Shown here: positions 1 to 10,046 of the stretch, piece after piece
Numbering within the stretch: the stretch's first letter is position 1
Layout of the letters: each line of letters begins with the position of its first letter
Source of the DNA: Paracoccaceae bacterium
GTDB lineage: Bacteria > Pseudomonadota > Alphaproteobacteria > Rhodobacterales > Rhodobacteraceae
Assembly (NCBI GenBank): GCA_014762635.1
Contig: JABURR010000017.1
Location: 1-64,000 of the forward strand
DNA length: 64,000 bases
Direction of reading: 5' to 3'
Notes under the pieces: generated by a model
Told to the model about the DNA's origin: nothing
The model's database searches: none
What the model saw: only the letters and a program-made list of their open reading frames with translations
Made by a program: the position numbers and the translations under genes

Positions 1-73
1 GCGCGATGCGCCCACCTCCGGGTCGGGCGCGATCCTTTGTTCGGTGGACTGAACTCGGCCAAGTTTGCCGAAG
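1..73. other. window-edge intergenic stretch
   Basis: These bases lie downstream of hisE and carry no convincing reading frame. On the minus strand there is a GGAGGTG sequence near the left edge that could be a ribosome binding site for a gene starting just outside the window, but no start codon is visible, so no gene is called. Confidence 0.4.
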
Positions 74-382
74 CTACCGGCTGGCCTTTTCCTCGATGCC
101 CGAGGTGCCCTCGCGGCGTTCCAGCTCGGCCAGAACCTCGTCCAGCGTCACCTCGCGCGCGGCCAGCATCACCAGCAGGTGATAGAGCACGTCGGCGGCC
201 TCGGACGTCAGGCGCGCGCGGTCGCCCTTGACCGCCTCGATCACCGCCTCCACGGCCTCTTCCCCGAATTTCTCGGCGCATTTCTCAGGGCCCTTCGACA
301 GCAGCTTCGCGGTCCAGGAACTCTCGGGATCGGCGCCCTTGCGCGCGGCGATGGTGGCGGCCAGCCTTTCGAGCGCGCTCAT
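74..382 (-). CDS. hisE: phosphoribosyl-ATP pyrophosphatase HisE
   Basis: HisE hydrolyses phosphoribosyl-ATP to phosphoribosyl-AMP, the second step of cytoplasmic histidine synthesis. The 102-residue product has the usual length of the stand-alone enzyme. It shows the all-helical pyrophosphohydrolase signature, with acidic residues E41, E42 and E45 in GEEAVEAV and the E61/D64 pair in [11 protein letters not shown], which should bind Mg2+. The start is fixed by an ATGA overlap with the end of hisF, which argues for translational coupling. It is the last visible gene of the minus-strand his operon. The hisI function is not encoded here. Confidence 0.95.
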   Translation of the reverse strand: MSALERLAATIAARKGADPESSWTAKLLSKGPEKCAEKFGEEAVEAVIEAVKGDRARLTSEAADVLYHLLVMLAAREVTLDEVLAELERREGTSGIEEKASR

Positions 383-1140
383 GTCAGCCTCATCGGGATG
401 CCGGCGCGGGCCATGTGGTCCTTGGCCTCGCGGATCGTGTAATCGCCGAAATGGAAGATCGAGGCGGCCAGCACCGCGCTGGCGTGGCCCTCCACCACGC
501 CCTCGACCAGGTGGTCGAGATTTCCGACCCCGCCCGAGGCGATCACCGGCACGTCCACGGCGTCCGCGATGGCGCGGGTGAGGGGGATGTTGAACCCCGC
601 GCGGGTTCCGTCGCGGTCCATGCTGGTCAGCAGGATTTCCCCCGCGCCCTTGGCGGTGACGGTGCGGGCGAATTCCACGGCGTCGATGCCGGTCGATTTG
701 CGCCCGCCGTGAGTGAAGATCTCCCACTTGCCGGGGCTCACGGTCTTGGCGTCAATGGCGCAGACGATGCACTGGCTGCCGAACTTGTCGGCGGCGCGGG
801 CCACAACGTCGGGATCGGCCACGGCGGCGGAGTTGAAGCTGACCTTGTCGGCCCCCGCCAGCAGCAGGTTGCGCACATCCTCCACCGTTCGGACCCCGCC
901 GCCGATGGTGAGCGGCATGAAGCACTGCTCGGCGGTGCGGGTGGCCAGGTCATACATGGTGCCGCGGTTTTCATGGGTGGCGTGGATGTCGAGGAAGCAA
1001 AGCTCATCCGCCCCCGCCGCATCATAGGCTCGCGCCGATTCCACCGGGTCGCCCGCATCCACCAGGTCGACGAAATTCACGCCCTTCACCACGCGGCCAT
1101 CGGCCACGTCAAGACAGGGGATGATGCGGGTCTTAAGCAT
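379..1140 (-). CDS. hisF: imidazole glycerol phosphate synthase subunit HisF
   Basis: HisF is the cyclase subunit of imidazole glycerol phosphate synthase. It takes ammonia from HisH and converts PRFAR to IGP and AICAR. The 253-residue product is a full-length (beta/alpha)8 barrel. D11 in [15 protein letters not shown] is one catalytic aspartate, and CAIDAKT near residue 130 holds the second. Two phosphate-binding half-barrel motifs are visible, TIGGGVR near residue 80 and IASGGVGN near residue 200. It follows hisA after 4 bases and overlaps hisE by 4 bases. HisF and HisA are homologous half-barrel duplications. Confidence 0.97.
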   Translation of the reverse strand: MLKTRIIPCLDVADGRVVKGVNFVDLVDAGDPVESARAYDAAGADELCFLDIHATHENRGTMYDLATRTAEQCFMPLTIGGGVRTVEDVRNLLLAGADKVSFNSAAVADPDVVARAADKFGSQCIVCAIDAKTVSPGKWEIFTHGGRKSTGIDAVEFARTVTAKGAGEILLTSMDRDGTRAGFNIPLTRAIADAVDVPVIASGGVGNLDHLVEGVVEGHASAVLAASIFHFGDYTIREAKDHMARAGIPMRLT

Positions 1141-1144
1141 GGTC

Positions 1145-1867
1145 TCAGTCTTTCAGAAGTTTCAGCGCCTCGGCAAGGTCGATCGCCCCGTCATAGATCG
1201 CCCGGCCCGAGATGGCGCCGTTGAGCGGTGCGCCGCAGGTCTTGAGCGCGCGCAGGTCGTCGAGGGAGGAGACGCCGCCCGAGGCGATCACCGGGATCGA
1301 GACGGCCTTGGCGAGTGCTGCCGTCGCCTCCACGTTCGGGCCGCCCATGGCGCCGTCGCGGTTGATGTCGGTGTAGATGATCGCCGCGACGCCCGCGTCC
1401 TCGAAGGATTTCGCAAGGTCGGTGACCATCACGTCGGTTTCCTCGGCCCAGCCCTTGGTGGCGACGCGCCCGTCGCGGGCGTCGATGCCCACGGCGACCT
1501 TGCCGGGGAAGGCTTTCGCCGCCTCGCGCACCAGGTCGGGGTTTTCCACCGCCACGGTGCCCAGGATTACGCGGGCGAGGCCCTTGTCCAGCCAGCGCTC
1601 GATCGTGGCCATGTCGCGGATGCCGCCGCCAAGCTGGGCGGGCACGTCGATGGCCTGAAGGATGCCTTCGACCGCCGCCGCGTTCACCGGTTCGCCCGTG
1701 AAGGCGCCGTTCAGGTCCACCAGGTGGATCCACTCGCAGCCTGCGTCCTGAAAGGCGCGGGCCTGGGCGGCGGGGTCGTCGTTGAAGACCGTGGCCTTGT
1801 CCATTTCGCCTTTCAGAAGGCGCACGCATTGCCCGTCTTTCAGATCGATGGCGGGATAAAGGATCAT
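1145..1867 (-). CDS. hisA: ProFAR isomerase HisA
   Basis: HisA isomerises the ribose of ProFAR to PRFAR in histidine synthesis. The 240-residue barrel begins [17 protein letters not shown], with catalytic D8. A second aspartate lies in [15 protein letters not shown] near residue 130, and ASGGVSS is a phosphate-binding loop. A longer open frame runs upstream, but that extension is antisense to the DUF2147 gene and has no family similarity, so the ATG at 1867 was chosen. The 535-base gap to hisH holds a gene on the other strand. hisA may therefore need its own promoter or read-through across that gene. Confidence 0.96.
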   Translation of the reverse strand: MILYPAIDLKDGQCVRLLKGEMDKATVFNDDPAAQARAFQDAGCEWIHLVDLNGAFTGEPVNAAAVEGILQAIDVPAQLGGGIRDMATIERWLDKGLARVILGTVAVENPDLVREAAKAFPGKVAVGIDARDGRVATKGWAEETDVMVTDLAKSFEDAGVAAIIYTDINRDGAMGGPNVEATAALAKAVSIPVIASGGVSSLDDLRALKTCGAPLNGAISGRAIYDGAIDLAEALKLLKD

Positions 1868-2008
1868 GGTCGGCCCCTTGGCTGGTTCGTCGGGCGGTCT
1901 TTCGCACGGGGCGCGGGCAAAGCCAAGCCCCGGGGGCGACCCGACGTCATGCTTGCCGAGGCAGGGGGCGTGCCCGCAGAGTTGGTGTGCGACAGGATGG
2001 AGGATCCC

Positions 2009-2401
2009 ATGAAGCGAGTTCTTGCAGCGGCCTTTCTGGCAGTGCTTGCCGGCCCGGCATTGGCCGCCGACCCGGTGGAGGGCATCTGGCAGACCAAGCC
2101 CGACGACAACGGCAATTTCGGCTATGTGCGCATCGCTCCCTGTGGTGAGCGGTTCTGCGGCGTGCTGATCCGCGCTTTCGGTGGCGATGGTCAACCGATG
2201 GAGAGCGACAACATAGGCAAGCGCATCGTCTGGGACATGGCGCCCCAAGGCGGCGGCGCCTATGGCGATGGCAAGGTCTGGTCGCCGGACCGGGACAAGA
2301 CCTACAACTCCAAGATGGAATTGCAGGGCGACCAGTTGGCGGTGTCTGGCTGCGTGCTGTTCGTCTGCCGTGACGGGGGCACCTGGACCCGGGTCGAGTA
2401 G
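2009..2401 (+). CDS. DUF2147 family exported protein
   Basis: This 130-residue protein has a signal peptide of about 20 residues ending LAGPALAA, so it is probably periplasmic. The mature part starts [20 protein letters not shown] and contains [10 protein letters not shown] and paired cysteines in [13 protein letters not shown]. That is the DUF2147 pattern of a small lipocalin-like fold with conserved Cys and Trp residues. Its biochemical role is unknown. It lies on the strand opposite to the his operon, between hisH and hisA, and its stop codon is one base from the hisH stop. A GGAGGAT ribosome site precedes the ATG. Confidence 0.85.
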   Translation: MKRVLAAAFLAVLAGPALAADPVEGIWQTKPDDNGNFGYVRIAPCGERFCGVLIRAFGGDGQPMESDNIGKRIVWDMAPQGGGAYGDGKVWSPDRDKTYNSKMELQGDQLAVSGCVLFVCRDGGTWTRVE

Positions 2402-2402
2402 A

Positions 2403-3041
2403 TCAGGGATCCCAGCGCAGGAAATTCGCGATCAGCCGCAGCCCCGCGGCCTGGCTCTTTTCCGGGTGGAACTGGGTCCCGACCATATTGTCGCGGCCCA
2501 CTATGGCGGTGATGTCGCCACCATAAAGGCAATGGGCCAGGCGGTGCCCGGTGTCGGCCACGCGGAACTGGTAGGAATGGACGAAATAGGCGTGATCTCC
2601 GGTGTGGATACCTTCCAGCACCGGGTGCGCGCGCTCGATCACCAGGTCGTTCCAGCCCATGTGCGGAACCTTCAGCGACCGGTCGTCGGGCTCGATCTTC
2701 ACCACGTCACCGGGGATCCAGCCGAAGCCGTCCACGGTTTCGTATTCATGGCCCTTTGAGGCCATCATCTGCATCCCCACGCAGATGCCCAGGAACGGGC
2801 GACCCTTGGCCTGCACCGCCTCTTCGATGGCCTCGTAAAGCCCGGTGAAGGCGTCAAGCTGACGCCTGCAGGCCGGGAAGGCGCCGTCGCCGGGCAGCAC
2901 CACGCGATCGGCCCGGGCCACGTCCTCGGGGCGGGAGGAGACCAGCACCTCGCCGCCGCCGACCTCGCGCGCCATCCGCTCGAATGCCTTCTGAGCGGAG
3001 TGGAGATTGCCGGAATCGTAGTCGACGAGGACGGTCAGCAT
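2403..3041 (-). CDS. hisH: imidazole glycerol phosphate synthase subunit HisH
   Basis: HisH is the class I glutamine amidotransferase partner of HisF and supplies ammonia from glutamine. The 212-residue product carries nucleophile C87 in [10 protein letters not shown] and the catalytic His-Glu pair in TQFHPEKSQ near residue 193. An oxyanion strand, VVLPGDGAF, lies near residue 50. The ATG at 3041 shares its last base with the hisB stop (TGATG junction), so the two are translationally coupled. A TTG one codon upstream is possible but less likely. Confidence 0.96.
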   Translation of the reverse strand: MLTVLVDYDSGNLHSAQKAFERMAREVGGGEVLVSSRPEDVARADRVVLPGDGAFPACRRQLDAFTGLYEAIEEAVQAKGRPFLGICVGMQMMASKGHEYETVDGFGWIPGDVVKIEPDDRSLKVPHMGWNDLVIERAHPVLEGIHTGDHAYFVHSYQFRVADTGHRLAHCLYGGDITAIVGRDNMVGTQFHPEKSQAAGLRLIANFLRWDP

Positions 3042-3628
3042 CAAAGCGCGCCCTTGGTCGAGGGGATGGCATCGGCCTTGCGCGGGTCGGTCTCGACCGC
3101 TTCGCGCAGGGCGCGGGCCACGGCCTTGAAGGCCGCCTCGGCGATGTGGTGGCTGTTGAACCCGTGCAGCGCGTCCACGTGCAGGGTGATCCCGCCGTGG
3201 GTGCTGAGGGCCTGGAAGAACTCGCGCACCAGCTCAGTGTCGAAGCTGCCGATCTTCGCGGTTGGCATGTCCACGTTCCACACGAGGAAAGGCCGGCCCG
3301 AAAGGTCCAGCGCCGCGCGCACCAGCGCGTCATCCATCGGCAGCAGGCAGGCGCCATAGCGGCGGATGCCGCGCTTGTCGCCAAGCGCCTGCGCCAGGGC
3401 CTGGCCGAGCGTGATGCCGGTATCCTCGACCGTGTGGTGATCGTCGATGTGGAGGTCGCCCTTCGCCCGGATCGTCATGTCGATCAGCGCGTGGCGCGCC
3501 AACTGGTCCAGCATGTGATCGAAGAAGCCGACCCCGGTCTGGTTGTCATAGCTTCCGCTGCCGTCGAGGTTGATCTCGACGGTGATGTCGGTCTCTGCCG
3601 TCTTGCGGGTGATCTTCGCGCTCCGCAT
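3041..3628 (-). CDS. hisB: imidazoleglycerol-phosphate dehydratase HisB
   Basis: HisB dehydrates IGP to imidazole acetol phosphate using Mn2+. The 195-residue product is the monofunctional type without a HolPase domain. Metal-ligand motifs are visible: [12 protein letters not shown] near residues 40-50, [10 protein letters not shown] near 68-77, and the second pseudo-repeat [12 protein letters not shown] near 165. The start [15 protein letters not shown] was preferred over a longer frame because it fits the family and lies just before the first beta strand. It is the first gene of the visible his operon. Its 250-base upstream region, which ends at tRNA-Gly, holds an unusual 11-bp repeat. Confidence 0.96.
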   Translation of the reverse strand: MRSAKITRKTAETDITVEINLDGSGSYDNQTGVGFFDHMLDQLARHALIDMTIRAKGDLHIDDHHTVEDTGITLGQALAQALGDKRGIRRYGACLLPMDDALVRAALDLSGRPFLVWNVDMPTAKIGSFDTELVREFFQALSTHGGITLHVDALHGFNSHHIAEAAFKAVARALREAVETDPRKADAIPSTKGAL

Positions 3629-3736
3629 CGGGGCCTCCGCTGTGATGTCGCGGGGGTTATAGGCGGGGCGCGTGCGCATTCCAAGAGATTGCGCGACCTC
3701 GGGCGCGCGCATCGTTAACTGTGGGATCCCGGTGAC

Positions 3737-3769
3737 AAAAGCCCGACGGAAGTCCGATGGAATTCCGAT
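3737..3769. repeat. three tandem 11-bp units upstream of hisB
   Basis: Reading the plus strand there are three consecutive 11-base units: aaaaGCCCGAC, ggaaGTCCGAT and ggaaTTCCGAT. They lie about 110 bases upstream of the hisB start. The same unit type occurs four times at 57854-57897, upstream of the ilvB leader, and both copies are followed by a TTTGG-like flank. An 11-bp period is about one DNA turn, which suggests a phased protein-binding array. The function is unknown. Confidence 0.7.
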
Positions 3770-3879
3770 TTTGGAAATCGTTGTTTTTCGCGGTGTTAAC
3801 CGGCGATTCTGGAGGTTCGCGCACATCGCGCCGGGGCCGGGGTTGGCCCTGATATCCGATCACGATGTGAAGAGAAAAT

Positions 3880-3954
3880 TGGAGCGGGCGATGAGATTCG
3901 AACTCACGACCCTTACCTTGGCAAGGTAATGCTCTACCCCTGAGCTACGCCCGC
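3880..3954 (-). tRNA. tRNA-Gly (anticodon GCC)
   Basis: The minus strand folds into a full cloverleaf with the 5' stem GCGGGCG, D-arm GCTCAGGGGTAGAGC, anticodon loop TTGCCAA (anticodon GCC) on a TTACC/GGTAA stem, T-loop GTTCGAATC and an encoded CCA end. The total length is 75 bases. It decodes GGC and GGU glycine codons. It sits in the gap between hisB and the panE-like gene. Confidence 0.97.
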
Positions 3955-4112
3955 ATCCGTTTGGTGAGGCGTGAGATATAAAGACTCGCGCCGGGCCGCA
4001 AGGGGAAAAATGCGGTTTTCGTGAAGAAATTTTTCCGCGCCTCCCGGTGCTGGCGAAGTGCTGTGGGGATCGGCTAGTCTGTAAGGGAATTCAACGGAAT
4101 CCGGAGGTGGGG

Positions 4113-5036
4113 ATGCGGTTTGCGGTAATGGGCGCGGGCGCGCTGGGCGCCTATTTCGGCGGGCGGCTCGCGGCGGCGGGCTATGACGTGACCCTGATCG
4201 CGCGGGGCGCTCACCTGGAGGCGTTGCGTCGCGACGGGTTGAGGATCGAGAGTCCGCGCGGCGATCTGCACTTGCCCAATATTGCCGCCACCGACGATCC
4301 GAACAGCGTGGGCGAGGTCGATAGCATATTGTTTTTCGTGAAGAATTACGATGTGCGTACCGCAGCCGAGGCGCTGCGCCCTATGCTGGGGGGCGACACC
4401 TTCGTGGCCACCTTCCAGAATGGCGTGACCGCCCCGGGAGAGGTGGCCGAGGTCATCGGAAAAGAGCGCGTGATCGGCGGTGTGGCCCGTATCCCGGCCG
4501 AGGTCTCGGCCCCCGGCATGATCAAACATACGGACCCGGCCGACACGCTTCTGATCGGCGAGATGGAAGGCCCGGTGACCGACCGGGCGCGCGCGCTGCA
4601 CGAGGCGCTGGTGAAGGCGGGAACGCGGCCCGAGATCAGCGAGGATATCGAGGCGGCCCTTTGGCAGAAATTCGTGTTGCTGAGCGCCACCAGCGCGATC
4701 ACCTGCCTGACACGGCTGAACTTCGGCCAGATCGCGGCGCATCCGGGCACCGCAGACCTGATGCGCCAGGCGATGGAGGAAACCGCCGCCGTCGCCCGCG
4801 CCCTGCGCCCGGACCTTCCGGCTGACATGGCCGAGGTCCAGTATCAGGCCTACCGCTCCATGGACGGGGGCGTCCGGTCGTCGATGTACACCGATCTTGC
4901 CGCGGGCAAGCGGCTGGAGCTGGACTGGATCAGCGGAGAGGTGGTTCGGCGGGGTGAGGCCCTGGGGGTGGAGACGCCGCTCCACCGTATCGTTCTGGCG
5001 GCGCTGTCGCCTTACGCCCAAGGTCGCCCAGCGTAA
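4113..5036 (+). CDS. panE: 2-dehydropantoate 2-reductase family protein
   Basis: The 307-residue product belongs to the ketopantoate reductase family, which reduces ketopantoate to pantoate with NADPH in pantothenate synthesis. The N-terminus is a Rossmann fold with GAGALGAYFGG (residues 7-17) and a basic VTLIARG loop that suits NADPH. LWQKFVLLSA near residue 188 should carry the catalytic lysine, and the C-terminal helical domain has SSMYTDLAAGKRLELDW. GGAGGTGG precedes the chosen ATG; an upstream extension has no family support. Family members vary in substrate, so the panE assignment is likely but not certain. Confidence 0.85.
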   Translation: MRFAVMGAGALGAYFGGRLAAAGYDVTLIARGAHLEALRRDGLRIESPRGDLHLPNIAATDDPNSVGEVDSILFFVKNYDVRTAAEALRPMLGGDTFVATFQNGVTAPGEVAEVIGKERVIGGVARIPAEVSAPGMIKHTDPADTLLIGEMEGPVTDRARALHEALVKAGTRPEISEDIEAALWQKFVLLSATSAITCLTRLNFGQIAAHPGTADLMRQAMEETAAVARALRPDLPADMAEVQYQAYRSMDGGVRSSMYTDLAAGKRLELDWISGEVVRRGEALGVETPLHRIVLAALSPYAQGRPA

Positions 5037-5042
5037 CTCAAA

Positions 5043-5078
5043 AAAAACGCCCGCAAAGCAGAGGCTTGCGGGCGTTTT
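5043..5078. terminator. bidirectional terminator between panE and gltA
   Basis: AACGCCCGCAAAG and CTTGCGGGCGTT form a strong GC-rich hairpin. It is flanked by an A-run on the left and a TTTT on the right, so it can terminate both the plus-strand panE-like transcript and the minus-strand gltA transcript. It begins just after the panE stop codon. Confidence 0.88.
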
Positions 5079-5097
5079 CGTGAGGTATTCAGTCGGG

Positions 5098-6396
5098 TCA
5101 GCGGTTCTCTACATCCACGTAGTCACGCAGGGTCGCACCGGTATAAAGCTGGCGCGGGCGACCGATCTTCATGCCGGGATCGCCGATCTGTTCTTTCCAC
5201 TGGCTGATCCAGCCCACGGTGCGGGCGACCGCGAAGATGGGCGTGAACATCGACGTCGGGAAGCCCATCGCATCAAGGATGATGCCCGAGTAGAAGTCCA
5301 CGTTCGGGTAGAGCTTCTTCTCGATGAAATACTCGTCCTCAAGTGCGATCTTCTCGAGTTCCTTGGCGACCTGCAGCGTCTCGTTGTCCTCGATGCCGAG
5401 CAGGTCGAGCACCTCGTCGGCGGATTGCTTCATCACCTTCGCGCGCGGGTCGAAGTTCTTGTAGACCCGGTGGCCGAAGCCCATCAGGCGGAACGGATCG
5501 TTCTTGTCCTTGGCGCGTTCGATGAACTCGGGGATGCGGTCGACGGTGCCGATCTCGCGCAGCATTTCCAGGCAGGCCTGGTTGGCGCCGCCATGGGCCG
5601 GGCCCCAAAGACAGGCGATGCCGGCCGCGATGCAGGCGAACGGGTTGGCTCCCGACGAGGACGCAAGGCGCACGGTCGAGGTCGAGGCGTTCTGTTCGTG
5701 ATCCGCGTGCAGCATGAAGATGCGATCCATGGCGCGGCTCAGGATCGGGTTGACCTCGTATTCCTCGGCTGGCACCGAAAAGCACATGCGCAGGAAGTTG
5801 GAAGCATAGTCCAGATCATTGCGCGGATACACGAAGGGCTGACCGATCGAGTACTTGTAGGCCATGGCCGCGATGGTCGGCACCTTGGCGATCAGGCGGA
5901 TCGAGGCAACTTCGCGCTGCCACGGATCATTGATGTCGGTGGAGTCGTGGTAGAAGGCCGACATGGCCCCCACGACGCCGACCATGGTCGCCATCGGGTG
6001 GGCATCGCGGCGGAAGCCGCGGAAGAAGTTGTGCATCTGCTCGTGCACCATCGTGTGGCGCGTGACGCGATCCTCGAAATCCTCGATCTGGTCGGCGGTC
6101 GGAAGCTCTCCGTAAAGCAGCAGGTAGCACAGCTCGAGGAAATGCGATTTCTCGGCCAGCTGGTCGATCGGATAACCGCGATGCAGAAGCTCACCCTTGT
6201 CACCGTCGATATAGGTGATCGCGCTGTCGCAGCTTGCCGTGGAGGTGAAGCCCGGGTCGTAGGTGAACACGCCGCCCTGAGCATAGAGCTTACCGATGTC
6301 CAGCACATCGGGCCCCGCCGTCGGCGAGTACATGGGCAGTTCGATTTCCTTGTTGTCGAAGATCAGCCTTGCCGATTTCTGCGAAGTTTGTCCCAT
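5098..6396 (-). CDS. gltA: citrate synthase
   Basis: Citrate synthase condenses acetyl-CoA and oxaloacetate, the entry step of the TCA cycle. The 432-residue product is the hexameric, bacterial type II length. Visible signatures include [12 protein letters not shown] near residue 270 and [15 protein letters not shown] near residue 310, which provides the second active-site histidine and an oxaloacetate-binding arginine. The start [11 protein letters not shown] was chosen because AAGGGG lies about six bases upstream; an in-frame ATG two codons earlier would overlap that site. It lies downstream of gltX on the same strand with about 60 bases between them. Confidence 0.97.
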   Translation of the reverse strand: MGQTSQKSARLIFDNKEIELPMYSPTAGPDVLDIGKLYAQGGVFTYDPGFTSTASCDSAITYIDGDKGELLHRGYPIDQLAEKSHFLELCYLLLYGELPTADQIEDFEDRVTRHTMVHEQMHNFFRGFRRDAHPMATMVGVVGAMSAFYHDSTDINDPWQREVASIRLIAKVPTIAAMAYKYSIGQPFVYPRNDLDYASNFLRMCFSVPAEEYEVNPILSRAMDRIFMLHADHEQNASTSTVRLASSSGANPFACIAAGIACLWGPAHGGANQACLEMLREIGTVDRIPEFIERAKDKNDPFRLMGFGHRVYKNFDPRAKVMKQSADEVLDLLGIEDNETLQVAKELEKIALEDEYFIEKKLYPNVDFYSGIILDAMGFPTSMFTPIFAVARTVGWISQWKEQIGDPGMKIGRPRQLYTGATLRDYVDVENR

Positions 6397-6457
6397 GGTC
6401 ATCCCCTTTTTCGTGGGCCGTGCCTTCAAGGGCGGCCAGAATTGAACAGCCGGGCGG

Positions 6458-7861
6458 TCAGCCCGCAGCATCCTTGAGCCGGTTGAGGGTCTCCTCACGG
6501 CCGAGGACAAGCATCATGTCGAATACGCTGGGAGAAACCGTCCGTCCCGCCAGTGCGGCCCGCAACGGCTGCGCCAGCTTTCCCAGCTTGGTCTCCCTAG
6601 CCTCGGCGAACGAGGCCACGGCGGTCTCCAATGCGTCTCGGGACCAGCTAGCATTTTGCAACTGCGGCGTCAATTCAGCCAGTATACAACGGGATACATC
6701 ATCAAGCGCCTTGGCGGCCTTCTCGTCCGGCTCGATCGGACGATTGGCCAGCACAAAGTAGGCCTTTTCAAGAAGTTCCGGGAAGGTTCGGGCGCGCTCT
6801 TTCAGGCAATACATGCCCCGGTTCATCCCGTCCCTCTGCGCTTCGGTCAGGGCCGGATGCCCGGCGGCGGCAAGATAGGCCTCCAGTTCTGCTACGAGTG
6901 CAGCATCGTCGCTTTGGGCGATGTGCTGGCCGGACAGATTCTCGAGTTTCTTGAGGTCGAACCGGGCGGGTGATTTGCCGATTCCATCAAGATCAAACCA
7001 CTCTTTCGCCTGATCGTCGGTGAAGAACTCATCGTCCCCGTGGCTCCAGCCAAGGCGCGCGAGGTAGTTGCGCATCCCTGCCGCCGGGTAGCCCATGGCC
7101 TGGTATTCCTCGACCCCGAGCGCGCCGTGGCGCTTGGACATCTTCTTGCCGTCCGGCCCGTGGATCAGCGGGATATGGGCCCAGACCGGCTCATCCCAGC
7201 CCATGGCGCGGTAGACCTGGATCTGGCGCGCGGCGTTGTTCAGGTGATCGTCGCCCCGGATCACATGGGTCACGCCCATGTCGTGGTCATCCACCACCAC
7301 GGCCAGCATGTAGGTCGGCGTGCCATCCGAGCGCAGGCAGATCATGTCGTCGAGTTGATCGTTGCGGATCGTCACCTCGCCCTGGACCCGGTCGGAAACG
7401 ACCGTCGCGCCATCGCGCGGGGCCTTCACGCGGATCACATAGGGCGCGTCCGGGTGGGTCGAGGGATCGGCGTCGCGCCAAGGGCTCTGGAACAGGGTGG
7501 AGCGGCCTTCGGCTCGGGCCTGTTCGCGGAAGGCCTCGATTTCCTCCTGGGTGGAGAAGCACTTGTACGCGTGGCCCGAGGCCAGCATCTGGTGCGCTAC
7601 CTCGGCATGGCGATCCACCCGTGAGGCCTGACTGACCGCCTCGCCATCCCAATCGAGACCCAGCCAGCGCAGGCCGCGGAAGATCGCCTCGGTCGCCTCG
7701 GGGGTGGAACGGGCACGGTCGGTATCCTCGATCCGGAGCAGGAATTTCCCGCCGCGACCGCGGGCATAGAGCCAGTTGAAGAGCGCGGTGCGCGCGCCCC
7801 CGATGTGCAGATAACCAGTGGGCGAGGGGGCAAAACGTGTGACGACAGGGCTCTCGGACAT
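6458..7861 (-). CDS. gltX: glutamate-tRNA ligase
   Basis: This class I aminoacyl-tRNA synthetase charges tRNA-Glu and may also mischarge tRNA-Gln where GatCAB is used. The 467-residue product has the HIGH-type motif YLHIGGART at residues 18-25 and the KMSKR loop GKKMSKRHG near residue 244. A C-terminal anticodon-binding helical domain ends with a [22 protein letters not shown] helix. The start lies 88 bases from the divergent comEC gene. Alphaproteobacteria often have two GltX paralogues, so this may be one of two. Confidence 0.95.
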   Translation of the reverse strand: MSESPVVTRFAPSPTGYLHIGGARTALFNWLYARGRGGKFLLRIEDTDRARSTPEATEAIFRGLRWLGLDWDGEAVSQASRVDRHAEVAHQMLASGHAYKCFSTQEEIEAFREQARAEGRSTLFQSPWRDADPSTHPDAPYVIRVKAPRDGATVVSDRVQGEVTIRNDQLDDMICLRSDGTPTYMLAVVVDDHDMGVTHVIRGDDHLNNAARQIQVYRAMGWDEPVWAHIPLIHGPDGKKMSKRHGALGVEEYQAMGYPAAGMRNYLARLGWSHGDDEFFTDDQAKEWFDLDGIGKSPARFDLKKLENLSGQHIAQSDDAALVAELEAYLAAAGHPALTEAQRDGMNRGMYCLKERARTFPELLEKAYFVLANRPIEPDEKAAKALDDVSRCILAELTPQLQNASWSRDALETAVASFAEARETKLGKLAQPLRAALAGRTVSPSVFDMMLVLGREETLNRLKDAAG

Positions 7862-7949
7862 GCCGGTGCAACCTTTGCTTAATCTTGTGGAAACCAGGGC
7901 GGAAGTAGCGTTTGGGATGGTCTAATCAATCGGTCTGGAGTTCACAAGG

Positions 7950-10046
7950 GTGCCGCCGTTTCGCTGGGCTCGGGATGCGCTGGCGGCGCAGCGGGGGCAC
8001 CTGTTCCACTGGGTGCCGGTGTCTTTGGCATGCGGGATCGGGACCTATTTCGCGCTGCCTGTTGAACCGGGCGGCGCGGAATGGCTGGGCGTTGCACTTT
8101 GTATGGCGGTTTTGCTGGCGCTGACCTTGCTGGCGGGGGAGGCGTTTTCGGTGCTGTCGCTGGGATGCCTGCTTGGTCTTGCGGGGTTCGGTCTGGCGGG
8201 TGCGCGCGCACACCTGGTGGCCGCTCCGGTCCTCGAATACCGCTACTACGGTCCGGTCCAGGGGCGGGTCGTCGGAATAGACCGGTCGGTCTCCGACAAG
8301 TTGCGCCTGACGCTTGACCGGGTTGTGCTTTCCGATCTCTCCCCCGCCAATACACCGACGCGCGTCCGCGTGTCGCTCCACGGTGATCAGCGGTGGATCG
8401 ATCCCGCGCCTGGCATGGTGGTGATCCTGACCGGTCATCTTTCGCCGCCGCAGGGGCCGGTCGAACCCGGTGGCTTCGATTTCCGACGCCTCGCCTGGTT
8501 TGATGGGCTCGGTGCGGTGGGCTACACCCGCACGCCGGTGCTGATATGGGAGGAACCGAAGATTTCCCCACAGCTCTGGGTCTTTGCCTTGCGCATGCGG
8601 ATTTCCGAGGCTGTTCGGGCGCATCTGCCGGGGTCGCGCGGCGCCTTCGTCGCGGCGATCCTGACCGGTGACCGGTCGGCGATTACACAAGACATTCAGG
8701 AGGCGCTGCGCGCCTCGAACCTCGCTCATCTGCTGGCGATCTCGGGGTTGCACATGGGACTTCTGACCGGGGTGGTCTTCGGCGCGATGCGACTGGGTTT
8801 GGCGCTGGTACCGCCTCTGGCCCTACGGCTTCAGGTCAAGAAGATCGCGGCGCTTTCGGCCATCGGGGCAGGGGCATTCTACCTGCTTTTGTCCGGCGGA
8901 AATGTCGCGACCGAGCGTGCGTTCGTGATGGTTGCCGTGATGTTCGGCGCGGTTCTGTTCGACCGTCGGGCGATCTCGCTCAGGGCGGTCGCCACGGCGG
9001 CGATTATCGTGCTGATGCTCAGGCCGGAGCAGTTGCTCGGCCCCGGGTTCCAGATGTCCTTCGCGGCCACGGTTGCCCTCGTGGCCGTGTTTAGGGGGCT
9101 TCAGAGGTGGCGCGACGTACCCCTGCCGCGCGTGCTGCGGCCGGTTTTGGCAGTCGTCCTGTCATCGGCGGTGGCCGGGGCGGCAACCGCGCCTGTGGCC
9201 GCTGCGCATTTCAATCGGATCGCGGTCTATGGGCTGGTTGCCAACCTTGCATCTGTTCCTCTTATGGGCCTCGTGGTGATGCCGGCGGCTGTCTTGGCTG
9301 CGGTGTTGGAGCCGTTCGGTCTGGGGTGGATCGGGCTTGAAATCATGGCGCCCGCCGTTGGTTGGATCCTCTCGGTTGCCGAGCACGTCGCCGGGCTGGA
9401 GGGAGCTGTGCGTCCCGTGGTCGCGCCGCCATCCTCGGCCTTGCCGCTTTTCGCCGGGGGAATGCTCTGGCTTATCCTGTGGCAAGGCAAGATCAGGTTG
9501 GCGGGGTGCGCACCCGTGTTGCTTGCGGCGGTCCTGTGGACCACGGAACAGCGACCGCTTCTATTGATTTCTCATGGCGGTGGGCTTGTCGGTTCGCTCA
9601 CGCCCGAGGGACGTGCCCTGTCCAAGCCGCGGGGGGATGGCTTCGCAGCGCGGGTCTGGCTCGAGAATGACGGGGAGTTGGCCTCTCAAGATGGCGCCAA
9701 TGCTCGGTGGACTGGGCCGGTGATGATCGGAGGGCTGGCGTTCCATCACGTCACCGGACGTAGGGCAGAGGAGTTTTTGCCTTCTATCTGTAGGCCCGGC
9801 ACCGCCATTGTTACCAATCAACCAATAGAGTGGACGGGGCCGTGCATCTTGCTGGACGCAAGAGTTCTAGAGCGCACCGGGGCTGTGGCGATCAAGGTGA
9901 CGGATGCCGCAACGCGCGTGGAGACTGCATCGGCAACGGCAGGCCCGCGCCTTTGGGCTGGGTCTCTGGCGACCTCGGAACCCAAGGAAATCAGGGCGCT
10001 ACGCGCCGCACTACCGGTTGAAAACGCGCCAACGCCGGATCAGTAG
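7950..10046 (+). CDS. comEC: ComEC/Rec2 family competence protein without a hydrolase domain
   Basis: ComEC forms the inner-membrane channel that imports single-stranded DNA in natural transformation. The 698-residue product has an N-terminal DUF4131 region, then the Competence domain with [15 protein letters not shown] near residues 255-270 and many membrane segments up to about residue 540. The C-terminal ~150 residues are soluble but lack the HxHxDH motif of the metallo-beta-lactamase domain found in full ComEC proteins. The start is GTG, with GGAG nine bases upstream. Whether it imports DNA or has another role is not visible here. Confidence 0.85.
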   Translation: MPPFRWARDALAAQRGHLFHWVPVSLACGIGTYFALPVEPGGAEWLGVALCMAVLLALTLLAGEAFSVLSLGCLLGLAGFGLAGARAHLVAAPVLEYRYYGPVQGRVVGIDRSVSDKLRLTLDRVVLSDLSPANTPTRVRVSLHGDQRWIDPAPGMVVILTGHLSPPQGPVEPGGFDFRRLAWFDGLGAVGYTRTPVLIWEEPKISPQLWVFALRMRISEAVRAHLPGSRGAFVAAILTGDRSAITQDIQEALRASNLAHLLAISGLHMGLLTGVVFGAMRLGLALVPPLALRLQVKKIAALSAIGAGAFYLLLSGGNVATERAFVMVAVMFGAVLFDRRAISLRAVATAAIIVLMLRPEQLLGPGFQMSFAATVALVAVFRGLQRWRDVPLPRVLRPVLAVVLSSAVAGAATAPVAAAHFNRIAVYGLVANLASVPLMGLVVMPAAVLAAVLEPFGLGWIGLEIMAPAVGWILSVAEHVAGLEGAVRPVVAPPSSALPLFAGGMLWLILWQGKIRLAGCAPVLLAAVLWTTEQRPLLLISHGGGLVGSLTPEGRALSKPRGDGFAARVWLENDGELASQDGANARWTGPVMIGGLAFHHVTGRRAEEFLPSICRPGTAIVTNQPIEWTGPCILLDARVLERTGAVAIKVTDAATRVETASATAGPRLWAGSLATSEPKEIRALRAALPVENAPTPDQ

